From the NCBI GenBank assembly GCA_964636325.1, contig CAZWRV010000006.1, positions 55,629 to 119,628 on the forward strand: DNA of 64,000 nucleotides, in the 5' to 3' direction. The position numbers and the translations under genes were made by a program. Below the pieces are notes generated by a model. It was not told the DNA's origin. It searched no databases and was given only the letters and a program-made list of their open reading frames with translations. Positions 35,547 to 44,339 of the stretch are shown here, piece by piece. How positions within the stretch are numbered: position 1 is the stretch's first letter; every line of letters starts with the position of its first letter. This DNA comes from CAZWRV01 sp964636325 (GTDB lineage: Bacteria > Verrucomicrobiota > Lentisphaeria > Victivallales > GWF2-50-93).

Positions 35547-36442
35547 TCAAACTCCAAGCAGGGAGGACATTTTGGTGAATGGCATTACGCGAACCCTATG
35601 CTCCGCGACTTCATAATCACTGTCACCGAGGTGGACCTGATAAAAGAAAGGGATATTGGTCCGTTGCGCAAAATATGAAATATTCCGGCTGAGATTCCTT
35701 TCTCCTGTCCTGCATTCCACCGAAAACTCAGGCTTGCCGTTCCGGACAACGACGAAGTCCAGCTCACGCCCCTGCGAATCCCGCACGAAGCGCAATTCCA
35801 TCCGGCCGCCTTCACGGTCCTCCGTAAAATGGCAGTATTTCAGGAGGTTCGAAGCAACGAGATTCTCAAATCGCGCCGACGGATTCTGGCAGACGGACCA
35901 GTCCCACATATAAAGCTTCCGTTCCTTGGTGGCCGCTCTCAGCCGGGTCAGACCGTATGGTTGTATCCTGAAGCAAAAATACAGGTTTTCCAATATGGTG
36001 ATCCAGCGGTCGGCGGTCTCAAAGGCGACGGAAAGGTCCTGCCTCAGGCTGGCAATGGACAAAGGCGCACCGATCCGTTCAGGAAGCAACTGTGCGAGAA
36101 GGTCCAGCTGAGTCACATCCTTTACATGCTCAAGGCTTATAAGATCCTCATTGATCACTCTGCTCTGGTGTTCACGCTGCCAGCGCTTCCAATAAGGTTG
36201 CGCCATCCTTTATATTTGTGGATCTCATCGAAAACGATAAGCTGTTCACCGCCCGGGAGCGCCCCTTCCAGCAACATTTTCCTTGAAGAGGGGTTATCCC
36301 AATTTAAATAGGCGGGATGCGTTTCGTCACCATGCAGGAGCCTCAGGGCAAGCGTAGTCTTGCCAACCTGCCTTGGGCCGCCGACAAAGACCATCTTCTC
36401 GGCCAGATCTTCAGAAACTGCCTTTTCCAGATAGCGTTCCAT
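35547..36442 (-). pseudogene. Broken AAA-type ATPase with DUF4143 domain
   Basis: The 5' part (from ATG 36442) encodes the Walker A region GGPRQVGKTTLALRLL and Walker B FDEIHKYKGWRN, then runs into a stop at about 36155. The 3' part continues in another frame from near 36206 with VINEDLISLEHV, ERIGAPLSIASL and WDWSVCQNPSARFENLVASNLL, the DUF4143 C-terminal half. The segment normally between them (roughly 100 codons holding the sensor region and FGGFPEP-type motif) is missing, so an internal deletion has also shifted frame. It has its own promoter and sits between the HemC fusion gene and hemB, apparently a later insertion. Intact members may be toxin-antitoxin- or mobile-DNA-linked. Confidence 0.8.
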
Positions 36443-36456
36443 AGGAAATCCTTGCT

Positions 36457-36506
36457 TGCATGAATTAGACCGCACTCTAAGATATTCATGCACAAATTAG
36501 AGTCAA
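36457..36506 (-). promoter_or_regulatory. Promoter and palindrome of the broken ATPase gene
   Basis: On the minus strand TTGACT (36506-36501), 16 bp, TATCTT (36484-36479). Overlapping it are nested inverted repeats, TGCATGAAT (36457-36465) with ATTCATGCA (36484-36492) and inner TTAGA/TCTAA. The -35 overlaps the last codon of the HemC fusion gene. The palindrome suggests the gene was once self-regulated. Confidence 0.5.
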
Positions 36507-38644
36507 GTCGATTTTACGCACGCCATTCTGATGATTTCCACCGCCAGGCTGGAAATGGCTGCTTCTGCTGAGTTTACGGAAGGGACGATATGGACGGCAA
36601 TTCCTGATTTCTCCAAGGCGCCCGCAGTTTCCCTTCCGATCGCGGCGACAATTTTCATTTCCAACGATTTCGCGCCGAAATTGCCGATAAACGCATCCAC
36701 GGCCGAACCGCTCGCGAAGAAGGCGGCGTCGAATTCCGGCAGCTTGTCATATTTCAGCGCTACAGTCCTGTAGTTTGCAAACTCGTCGACGTTCAGGCCG
36801 TATTTTTTCAAGGACCTGCTAAGGCTCTTCCTCGCGATGTCGGATGCGAGCCTGAGGATTCTGGTTCCCTTCCTGATCCTGCCTGCCGCCTTTTCCGCGA
36901 GAGCTTCCGCGTTGAACGCGCCGTCGGGCTCGAGATCGGCGTTCAGCCCATATGCGGCCAGGGCGGCCGAGGTCGCCGGCCCGCAGCTCATTATCTTCGG
37001 AATCCTTCTGATGTCGAAGCCTTCCACCTTTATGGTTTCCATGAAATGCCTCACCGAAGACGGCGATGTCAGAATGATCCAGCCATAGTTCGGGATCAGC
37101 TCGATCAGCTTTTCGCCGTTTCCCGCTTGTTCAGTCCTAATCATAGGTAGCGGGACTGGAATTCCTCCGTAGTCGAGCACGGCTTCGACCGCATGCTGCT
37201 GGACGTCTTCGGAACACAAGAGCAGGATCCTGAGGCCCTGCAATGCGCCAAGGTTCCGGCGGAAAGCGAACTTTTCCGACGCGACCTTCCCGATGATTAT
37301 TAATCCCGGGCATCCCTTCAAGCCAGAGCGTTCTACCGCATCATGGAGACCGCCAAGCGCGCAGAAAACAATTTTCTCTTCGACAGAACCGGCGTTGAAG
37401 ACGACCGCCGCCGATTCATTCGCGGAGATTCCGTCCCTCATCAATTGACCGGCTATCTCCTTGGCGCAGGAGAGAGACATGAAGAGGACGAGCGGCAGCT
37501 TCTTCCTTTCCCTTGAAGTTATGCCGACGAGCGCGCCCGATCCTGCGGCCCTTGGAGTGAGTGCGGTAAATCCCCTCGACATATCTCTCCTGGTCAGCAG
37601 AAGGCCGGTGGCGGTGCTTGCCGCAGAAAGACTACTTATTCCGGGCAGGACGCGGTACGGCAGCGAATATTTTTCAATTGCAGCAATCTCTTCGGCCAGC
37701 CTTCCGAAAATACCAGGATCGCCGGCTTTGAGACGCAGGACTTTCCGCCCCTGCCTGACGTATTTTGAGATCAGAATATTGATCTGATCCTGAGCTACCG
37801 GAGCATTGCCGGAGCGCTTGCCGACATTGATCTTCACAACGCTTGGTGGAAGAAGCCCGACGACAGATTTTTCAATGAGTTCATCATGGAGGCAGACTTC
37901 GCACCTGCGCATCTCTCCAAGTGCGGCAGCGGTGAGGAATTCCGGTCCGGCCGGGCCGGAGCCGGCGAAGACCGCAGGCCGGATGAAAAATGATCTGAGC
38001 GCAGTCGGCAGATTGTCGCCGCGGCGGAAGACCAGCGCTATGCTCCCCTGCCCTTCCGGAGTCGGGAGGTCCCGGAGCGGAACATATTCTGAAATACGCT
38101 TTTCGAGCCCAAGCCTCCTCAGGCCTGCCGCCGCCAGGATGATCAGGTCGTATTCTCCTGAGTCGAGCTTCGCAATGCGTTCCTCGATGCTGCCCCTCAA
38201 GGTCTTCATTCCTGAGCAGGGGAACCTTTTGTGCGCGAACTCCTCGCGCCTGGATGAGCTTATGCCCACGACGGGGCTGCTCGGCAGTCTATTGATTGCC
38301 AACCCCTTGCGCAGGACAATCACATCCCTTGTATCTTCCTTCCACGGCAGCCAGAACCAGTCCAGGCCTTCCGGCATGTTTTCCGGGACGTCCTTTGCGC
38401 TGTGGAGGGCCAGGTCGATCTTTCCGGAGAGGAGGGCCTCGTCGATATCCCTAGTGAAGAAGTCCGGCGCGGAATCCCGCAGATCCGTATTCCGGTCGCG
38501 GTCTCCGGGGCTGGAGAACGGAACAAGTTCGAAGGACAGCCAGGGGAAAATCGTCCTGAGCCTTTGAAGGGCGTCCTCCGACTGCAGGATGGAAAGTCTG
38601 CTAGATCTGGCGCCCGCACTTAAATGTGCCGACGATTTTCTCAT
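36503..38644 (-). CDS. Fused porphobilinogen deaminase (domains 1-2), uroporphyrinogen-III methyltransferase and uroporphyrinogen-III synthase (713 aa)
   Basis: Residues 1-222 match HemC domains 1 and 2: ARSSRLSILQ, LALHSAKDVP with the catalytic Asp85, SSRREEF, and LRGSIEERIAKLDSGEYDLI. Domain 3, which in HemC carries the Cys that holds the dipyrromethane cofactor, is absent; the only Cys here is C143 in FPCSG. From 223 the chain runs into a CobA/SUMT domain (GSGPAGPEFLT, RLKAGDPGIFGRLAEE), and from about 470 into HemD (LTSPSSVRHFM). Together these would take porphobilinogen to precorrin-2. The gene overlaps the SirC-HemA gene by 44 bp. Assignment of the three parts is firm; whether the deaminase works alone is doubtful. 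Confidence 0.85.
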   Translation of the reverse strand: MRKSSAHLSAGARSSRLSILQSEDALQRLRTIFPWLSFELVPFSSPGDRDRNTDLRDSAPDFFTRDIDEALLSGKIDLALHSAKDVPENMPEGLDWFWLPWKEDTRDVIVLRKGLAINRLPSSPVVGISSSRREEFAHKRFPCSGMKTLRGSIEERIAKLDSGEYDLIILAAAGLRRLGLEKRISEYVPLRDLPTPEGQGSIALVFRRGDNLPTALRSFFIRPAVFAGSGPAGPEFLTAAALGEMRRCEVCLHDELIEKSVVGLLPPSVVKINVGKRSGNAPVAQDQINILISKYVRQGRKVLRLKAGDPGIFGRLAEEIAAIEKYSLPYRVLPGISSLSAASTATGLLLTRRDMSRGFTALTPRAAGSGALVGITSRERKKLPLVLFMSLSCAKEIAGQLMRDGISANESAAVVFNAGSVEEKIVFCALGGLHDAVERSGLKGCPGLIIIGKVASEKFAFRRNLGALQGLRILLLCSEDVQQHAVEAVLDYGGIPVPLPMIRTEQAGNGEKLIELIPNYGWIILTSPSSVRHFMETIKVEGFDIRRIPKIMSCGPATSAALAAYGLNADLEPDGAFNAEALAEKAAGRIRKGTRILRLASDIARKSLSRSLKKYGLNVDEFANYRTVALKYDKLPEFDAAFFASGSAVDAFIGNFGAKSLEMKIVAAIGRETAGALEKSGIAVHIVPSVNSAEAAISSLAVEIIRMACVKST

Positions 38645-40079
38645 ATGCGCTCCTGTTTGAATCCATAATTACGCTGGCCAGCCGCTCCAATTCATCCGTA
38701 TCCTGCGGGCTTAGTTTCCGCGGCGCGAAGTCTTCAAGGCCGAGCAGTTCGAGCCCGGGAAGCATGGACTTTAGACGGGGGTCGATGTTGCGAGGGAATG
38801 AAAGATCCATTAGAAGCCCCACCTTTGTGCGCGCAAGCCTTCCGGCATCCTCCGCCGTAATTATTGGGACGCCGCTGTCCGTGCAAAGGATGATCGCGTC
38901 GAATTTGTGGACATGGCACCAGAATTTGCCGATTCCGCACATCTTGATGTCCGCCGTAGAGGCGGATGGGATGTCGAAGGAAGGCCTTTTTTCGCGGTAG
39001 AAGCATGTCACCTTGAATTTCCCGCCGGCGAGTTTTTCCGCCAGGGCGGCGCCGAGATGTCCTGTCCCGATTATGGCGACCTCCGCAGATTTGCTAGCCG
39101 CATATTTCCGCCCGAGCATGTCGGCGCATGCGACGTGCAGGGGGACAGGTTTCAGGATGCCGGAGGTCGCCCTTCTCAGCTCCCTTGACAAAAACAGTGC
39201 CTTGTCGAACCACGTCCTCATCATTGCGCCGGCGGTCGGAGCCTGCAGGGCGTCCTTCACCTGGGACACGACCTGCGTCTCCCCTAGGTTTTGCGACTTG
39301 AGCCCGGCCAGCAGCATGGCCGCATGCATGAAGGCGTCATAGCCGATCCTCTTGTAAAATCCATCCGGGGGCAGGCTGTCAAAGCCCAGGACGATGGAAA
39401 TCATCTCGTCCAACACATTCCCGGCTGAGACGATTCCGACAAATTCGATCCTGTTGCACGTCTTGAGGACGGTGAACTCAAGGACGCCCTTGAGCGCGGC
39501 AAGCCTCTCCGAGATTTTCTCCGATCCGGATGTCGATCTAAAAAGCTTTTCAAGGACGGCCGGCGGACAGGATTTGAAATCCGCTCCTGCCACGTACAGT
39601 TCGGCATTCCGCATTTCTGCAAGGCTGGCGGCGATAATGTCCCTCAGTTCCTTGGACCGCCTGCACGACTTGCCGCCGGTGGAGACGCTGACGCAGAAGT
39701 CGCCGTCCCTGAAGACGGCGGGGTTTATGAGATCGCCCTCGGGCCAGTTCTCGTCGGCAGCGGAGGAGATGATCTTCATTTTTTTCGCCTCGCGGACGAT
39801 CTTCAGGTTGAGGGCGCTGTCGTCTGTCGCGGCATATGCCAGGAAGACACCGCGCAGGTCGCGCAAGAGGAAAGGTCGCCTGGAGAGTTTGAGGCCTGGA
39901 TTTTCCTTGGCAAGGCGGAGGACGTCGGATCCGATTTCCGGGGCGACGCATCTTACATGTGCGCCCGCTTCGAGTAGGTTCTGTATCTTTCTTGAGGCGG
40001 CCCTGCCGGCGCCGACCACCAGGCACCGCCTTCCCTCAAGCAAGAGCGCCACAGGCAGGATTTTCCTGTCCCTGTTCAT
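38601..40079 (-). CDS. hemA: Fusion of precorrin-2 dehydrogenase (SirC-like) and glutamyl-tRNA reductase (492 aa)
   Basis: Residues 1-150 form a SirC/Met8-type NAD domain (CLVVGAGRAASRKIQNLLEAG, then DENWPEGDLINPAVFRDGDF). From about 165 the protein is HemA: VLKTCNRIEF with the catalytic Cys, GETQVVSQVKDA, and the NADPH fold IIGTGHLGAALAEKL. One chain thus holds the first step of tetrapyrrole synthesis and the oxidation of precorrin-2 to sirohydrochlorin. No chelatase domain is present. ATG 40079 lies 4 nt after the sulfite reductase stop with GGAGAAG upstream. Similar fusions are known in some Firmicutes. Location beside sulfite reductase implies siroheme as the product. Confidence 0.88.
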   Translation of the reverse strand: MNRDRKILPVALLLEGRRCLVVGAGRAASRKIQNLLEAGAHVRCVAPEIGSDVLRLAKENPGLKLSRRPFLLRDLRGVFLAYAATDDSALNLKIVREAKKMKIISSAADENWPEGDLINPAVFRDGDFCVSVSTGGKSCRRSKELRDIIAASLAEMRNAELYVAGADFKSCPPAVLEKLFRSTSGSEKISERLAALKGVLEFTVLKTCNRIEFVGIVSAGNVLDEMISIVLGFDSLPPDGFYKRIGYDAFMHAAMLLAGLKSQNLGETQVVSQVKDALQAPTAGAMMRTWFDKALFLSRELRRATSGILKPVPLHVACADMLGRKYAASKSAEVAIIGTGHLGAALAEKLAGGKFKVTCFYREKRPSFDIPSASTADIKMCGIGKFWCHVHKFDAIILCTDSGVPIITAEDAGRLARTKVGLLMDLSFPRNIDPRLKSMLPGLELLGLEDFAPRKLSPQDTDELERLASVIMDSNRSAYEKIVGTFKCGRQI

Positions 40080-40083
40080 CTGG

Positions 40084-42174
40084 TCACTTCTTCTCCGGAT
40101 GGAAGTTGAGGCCCGCATCGAGAGTGGAGTGGAGATATTCAATCCGTGCGATGAACTCCTCGACATCCGCGTCCGGACACCTGAAGCAGCAGCAGGAGCC
40201 TGAGCAGCATCCCTTGAGGACTGAAAGCGGGCCCAGATATTTTCTGTCCACGAGCCCGGTCTCCATGAAATGCTTCTCGAAGGCGTCGACGCATTCACCT
40301 GGATTGCCTGAATACACCCCCCTGGTTATGAGAAGCGCCCTGACTCCTGCAAGCAGCGCCTTGCAGAAAAGATCATCCCTCCTGCTTCCGTCCGATTTAC
40401 CTTCCTCGAGATATTTCCTTGCCGACGATATGTCGGACGCCACCATGGAGAATATTCCGGAGCTGCATTCGCCGGGGCGTCTGCCCTCGATGGAAAACGG
40501 CCTGTCCGTTCCCCAGTCGGAATAGGCGCCGGGATTTCCTTTCAGGTCGGGAACTTTTGCATATGCCGCGGCCATCTCCTTGAAATAATCCATGCCCATC
40601 CGGTCTAAATAATCGTTGAAGCATTCACCTTTGCCCTTTCGCCTTTTGAAATAGTCGGCGAGCAGCTTGGAGAGAAGCGCCGGGATTTTTTTCGCAGGGA
40701 TGTTCGCGACGCTGGAGGACAGCCGGGAAATTCCGTCGCCGGTCCTGCCCCCGAGGAATAGTCTGTATGCCGGATACAGCCTGTCACCGTTTCTCAATGC
40801 GAGGCCGGCGAGCCCGACTGAGGCGGCAGGATGCTGCCCGCAGGCGTTGGGGCAGCCGTTGACCCGTATGTCGGGGAAGATTGGGTCGTCGGTGTCGACC
40901 CCGCTGCTTCCGGCGATTTCCGCAGCGATGGCCTCGGCCAAGTTCTGCGAGAGGCAGAGGCCCAGGCGGCAGGTGTTCGCTCCGGTGCAGGCCCTGAGGT
41001 GTCGGAAAGCCCCGTAATGGGTGAGTTCCGGTCTGCGCGCCTTGATGTGTTCCGCAAGTCCAGGAATCTCCTTCTCTTCCACCGAATTCAGCATGAGATT
41101 CTGTGACTGTGTCGTCCTTATGATTCCGGAGCGGCTGAACTTTTCCGCGGTTTCCGCGACGAACGAGAGGCCTTCGGGGCTGATGTCTCCGAATTTAAGC
41201 TGAAGAAGGATTGAGCAAAGCCCCTCCTGCCGCTGCCTCAGGGCCTTGAGTCCATGGATTGTCTCCAGGGGCGGGACGGCAGTCCCGCCCTCTTCTCTTC
41301 CTGTGTTGAACTCAGGAGTAACGGAACAGATCGGCCATCCCTCCGCGGCAAGGGCATCCATCCCCTCGCTGAAAAGTTTCTTCATGTGCTCGAGGCCGAG
41401 CTTTTCGAATACGAAGCGGAGGCGCGCCCTGTTCCTGTTCTTCCTGTCGCCGAACTTGTCGAAAATCCTCCTGACCGCCTCGGCGGCCCTGAAGACGTCC
41501 TCAAGCGGCAACGCATCGCATATGACGTCAGCGATCCTCGAATCGGCCCCCATTCCTCCGCCGGAATACAGCTTGAAGCACGGCTTTCCGTCCTTGATTC
41601 GGGCGATGAAGCCGAGGTCGGCGAAACCCGCCATCGCGCAGTCGGCGCGGCATCCGCTGAACGCGATCTTGTATTTCCGCGGGAGGTTGAAGCTCGACTT
41701 AGACGCCATCATGGATTGCGTCAGCGCCGCGGCGAAGGGGGTGGTGTCGAAGAGCTCCTGCGGGCAGACTCCCGAATACGGACATGCGGAGATGTTCCTT
41801 ACGGTGTTTCCACCTCCGCCGACGCTTGCGAGTCCGGCCTTTTCAAGCTCCTGCATGACGGCCGGGGTGGCCCCGATGTCAAGATTGTGCAGCTGCAGAT
41901 CCTGACGCGTGGTGACATGGAGGATGTCAGAGCCGTTCCTGAGGGCGGCCTCGGCGATGGTCCGAACCTGACGGGCGGTCATCGCCCCTCCGGCAATCCT
42001 CACCCGCAGCATGTATTTGCCGTCGGCCCTCTGCTCGTAAATGCCTCTCGGCACCCTGAGCGACTTGAAAAGATCCGGAGCGATTTCGCCGGCGGCGAAA
42101 CTCCGGACGTCGCCGGAGTGGCGTATTATCTCCTCGTGAACCAGCTCTGGAAGACCGTATAATTTTCCAGGCAT
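40084..42174 (-). CDS. Siroheme/[4Fe-4S] sulfite (nitrite) reductase with C-terminal extension (696 aa)
   Basis: Two homologous half-domains are visible. The second carries the canonical ligands C396-x5-C402-x38-C441-x3-C445 (CTGANTC, CPNACG). The first half has a matching set, C131-x5-C137-x37-C175-x3-C179, where relatives usually lack one or more of these. A C-terminal extension from about 565 has a HEPN-like helical segment and ends in a Cys-rich patch (CCSGSCCCFRC). The enzyme probably reduces sulfite to sulfide in the cytoplasm with ferredoxin, since no flavoprotein partner is nearby. AAGGAGG lies 6 nt before the ATG. The siroheme genes follow directly. Nitrite reduction cannot be excluded, but the Cys genes upstream argue for sulfite. 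Confidence 0.87.
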   Translation of the reverse strand: MPGKLYGLPELVHEEIIRHSGDVRSFAAGEIAPDLFKSLRVPRGIYEQRADGKYMLRVRIAGGAMTARQVRTIAEAALRNGSDILHVTTRQDLQLHNLDIGATPAVMQELEKAGLASVGGGGNTVRNISACPYSGVCPQELFDTTPFAAALTQSMMASKSSFNLPRKYKIAFSGCRADCAMAGFADLGFIARIKDGKPCFKLYSGGGMGADSRIADVICDALPLEDVFRAAEAVRRIFDKFGDRKNRNRARLRFVFEKLGLEHMKKLFSEGMDALAAEGWPICSVTPEFNTGREEGGTAVPPLETIHGLKALRQRQEGLCSILLQLKFGDISPEGLSFVAETAEKFSRSGIIRTTQSQNLMLNSVEEKEIPGLAEHIKARRPELTHYGAFRHLRACTGANTCRLGLCLSQNLAEAIAAEIAGSSGVDTDDPIFPDIRVNGCPNACGQHPAASVGLAGLALRNGDRLYPAYRLFLGGRTGDGISRLSSSVANIPAKKIPALLSKLLADYFKRRKGKGECFNDYLDRMGMDYFKEMAAAYAKVPDLKGNPGAYSDWGTDRPFSIEGRRPGECSSGIFSMVASDISSARKYLEEGKSDGSRRDDLFCKALLAGVRALLITRGVYSGNPGECVDAFEKHFMETGLVDRKYLGPLSVLKGCCSGSCCCFRCPDADVEEFIARIEYLHSTLDAGLNFHPEKK

Positions 42175-42240
42175 TGCATGCCTCCTTGCGTCTTTATGTT
42201 TAGGGTTCTATGATTTAAGCCTTATTTATATTCCAAACCT

Positions 42241-42357
42241 CCAAGCGCCAAATTCCAAATAAATCTCAAATCGCAAAATTCAATAACCAAACTTTGAATC
42301 GTGTCGTTTGGAATTTGTGAATTGGATTTTACTTGTGATTTGGAACTTGGAGCTTGG
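42241..42357. repeat. 117-bp near-palindromic A/T-tract repeat, copy 1
   Basis: The first half is rich in CCAAAT/CAAAT tracts about every 10 bp and the second half in ATTTGG, so the whole can fold back. An inverted copy of identical length is at 61723-61839. It fills the gap between the sulfite reductase and CysN genes. Confidence 0.6.
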
Positions 42358-42380
42358 GATTTCGGACTTTGGATTGCGCC

Positions 42381-44192
42381 CTAAATATAATACTCCACCA
42401 ATACATTCTTGCTTCTGAGGAGACCGTATATCTTCCCGAGGGCATTTTCAATCCCTTCTCCCGATTCCAGGCTGAGGTTTGGCGTGTAGTTTTCCAGGCT
42501 GCTGCCGTCCAGTGCCACTACGAGTATCTCGTTCGGTCGGTTGAGCAGTTCGAGGGTGGAGATGTCATATTCGTCGGCGCCGGATATGGCGGTGATGAAG
42601 ATCAGCCCGGAGTCGGTCATGATCCTCGCCAGCTCGCCGAGTCGGCGGATATGCTCGTCCCTCGCCTCGCCCTCGATGCTGATGTCGGTGTCGAGGCCTT
42701 GTAGAAGGCTTGAGAACCTCATGTAGTAGGACTTGAACCTGCTGTCGAAGAGGCCTTTCTCCAACGCTGCGGCCAGCTCGTTTATCCTGTTCTCGTCGTT
42801 GCCGGTTATGACCACGAACTTGGATCCGTGCCCGTATGCGGCGGCCCTTACTGGCGCGGAGATTCCGCTGCCCTTCCACTCGAACTCCCTCTCGCGGACA
42901 TGCTCCTTGAGGGTCGAGTTGCCGTCGTCCACGGAATCCAGTATTATGCCGGCGCCTGAAATGTCGTAGTTGTCGACGACGACGAACCTTCCCGTCTCCT
43001 GTATCTCGCCGATCCTGTCGAAAGCTATGGGCTTGGTGGTCTCGAATATGCATTCCGCGACGTCGTGCCGCTCGATCTCCTTCTTGTTCGCCTCGGAGGT
43101 GAGGTCGGAAGCGTCGATTATGTTCAGGATGCTTACAAGCCTCAGCGGCATCCTGTTGGTGCCGATCTTGATCTTGTATCTTTTCCCTTGGATCATGGGC
43201 GTTCTCCCTATCCAGAAGATGTTCGCGCGGAAGCGCGAGCTCACGAGGCACGGCCTGGCCTCGGCGGCCCTGGCCATGATTTCGCCCGGCTTGACGTAGA
43301 CCTGGGTTTCGAGCGTGAATCCTGCCGCCTCGCCGGCGGATGCGCTGTCCTTCCTTGGGGTATTGAAACTTTCTATGCTGCATATCCTTGACTTCTTTAG
43401 CGAGGGGTAGAAGACGACCTCGTCTCCGGCCGAGGCCCGGCCTGTCTGGACGGTGCCTGCGAAGATTCTCCTGTCGTCGCCCATCTCCGTGAACTTGTAG
43501 ATGTCCTGCACCGGAAACCTGAACGTGGATTCGGTCTTCGGCGCGGAGGCGGAAAACGAATCGAGCTGCTGGACTATGGTCGGCCCGTCGAACCATGGCG
43601 TCTCAGGGGATTTTGCGGTGATGTTGACCCCGTTCAGCGCGCTGACGGGGATGAAGCTTATGGGATGGACGTTGAGATGCGACAGGAAGCTTGTGCATTC
43701 GTCCTTCAAGGGATCGAACACTTCCCTGCTGTATCCGACAAGGTCCATCTTGTTGATTACCACCGATATCTGCCGTATCCCCAGCATCGAGAGGATGTAG
43801 CCGTGCCGCTTTGAATTCTCCCTTACGCCCTCCTTCGCGTCGATTATTAGGAAGGCGGCCTCTGCCCGGGAAGCGCCGGTTATCATGTTCTTGAGGAATT
43901 CCACATGCCCCGGCGCGTCGATGAGGACGTAGCGCCTCTTCTCCGTCTTGAAGAAGCAGCGCGCCGTGTCTATCGTTATGCCCTGGTCCCTCTCGTCCTT
44001 CAGCGCGTCCAGCAGGAATGCGTATTCAAACGGCTTCGAGCTTTTCCGGCACAAGTTTCCTACGTAGTCCATCCTGGACTGCGGAACGGATCCGGTCTCC
44101 CAGAGTATCCTGCCTATGAGCGAACTTTTGCCGTGGTCGACATGGCCGACCACCGTGATGTTCATCTGGGCGCTGCTGTCATTCATTTGCAT
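42381..44192 (-). CDS. cysN: Sulfate adenylyltransferase subunit 1 with degenerate APS-kinase domain (603 aa)
   Basis: Residues 1-430 are a translation-factor-like GTPase: GHVDHGKSS (16-24), DAPGH (92-96), NKMD (147-150). With CysD it makes APS from sulfate and ATP, driven by GTP. Residues 445-603 align with the APS kinase domain found in CysNC/NodQ, keeping IRRLGELARIMTDSGLI, but the P-loop is gone: the position reads FVVITGNDENRINELA. It should not phosphorylate APS. That fits the 4Fe-4S-type APS reductase encoded nearby. CAGGAGA lies just before the ATG. It follows cysD by 147 nt. Confidence 0.88.
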   Translation of the reverse strand: MQMNDSSAQMNITVVGHVDHGKSSLIGRILWETGSVPQSRMDYVGNLCRKSSKPFEYAFLLDALKDERDQGITIDTARCFFKTEKRRYVLIDAPGHVEFLKNMITGASRAEAAFLIIDAKEGVRENSKRHGYILSMLGIRQISVVINKMDLVGYSREVFDPLKDECTSFLSHLNVHPISFIPVSALNGVNITAKSPETPWFDGPTIVQQLDSFSASAPKTESTFRFPVQDIYKFTEMGDDRRIFAGTVQTGRASAGDEVVFYPSLKKSRICSIESFNTPRKDSASAGEAAGFTLETQVYVKPGEIMARAAEARPCLVSSRFRANIFWIGRTPMIQGKRYKIKIGTNRMPLRLVSILNIIDASDLTSEANKKEIERHDVAECIFETTKPIAFDRIGEIQETGRFVVVDNYDISGAGIILDSVDDGNSTLKEHVREREFEWKGSGISAPVRAAAYGHGSKFVVITGNDENRINELAAALEKGLFDSRFKSYYMRFSSLLQGLDTDISIEGEARDEHIRRLGELARIMTDSGLIFITAISGADEYDISTLELLNRPNEILVVALDGSSLENYTPNLSLESGEGIENALGKIYGLLRSKNVLVEYYI

Positions 44193-44339
44193 CTATCTCC
44201 TGATACTTCGATCATTAACTTTAATATGCTGGAATCTGCAATTTTCCCAGTTCAGATTTCCGGCGGACAAGCCAGGCTGCGGCTCTGCACGGTTTCCATA
44301 CGCCCAAGCCCGGATGCCCGCAAGAGCTGAAATCTGAAA

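Noticed and set aside
42565..43596. Long open frame (about 340 codons) on the minus strand inside cysN
   Set aside because: It is Arg/Gly-rich low-complexity translation of the alternate frame of cysN, with no recognisable motif; a GC-rich shadow.
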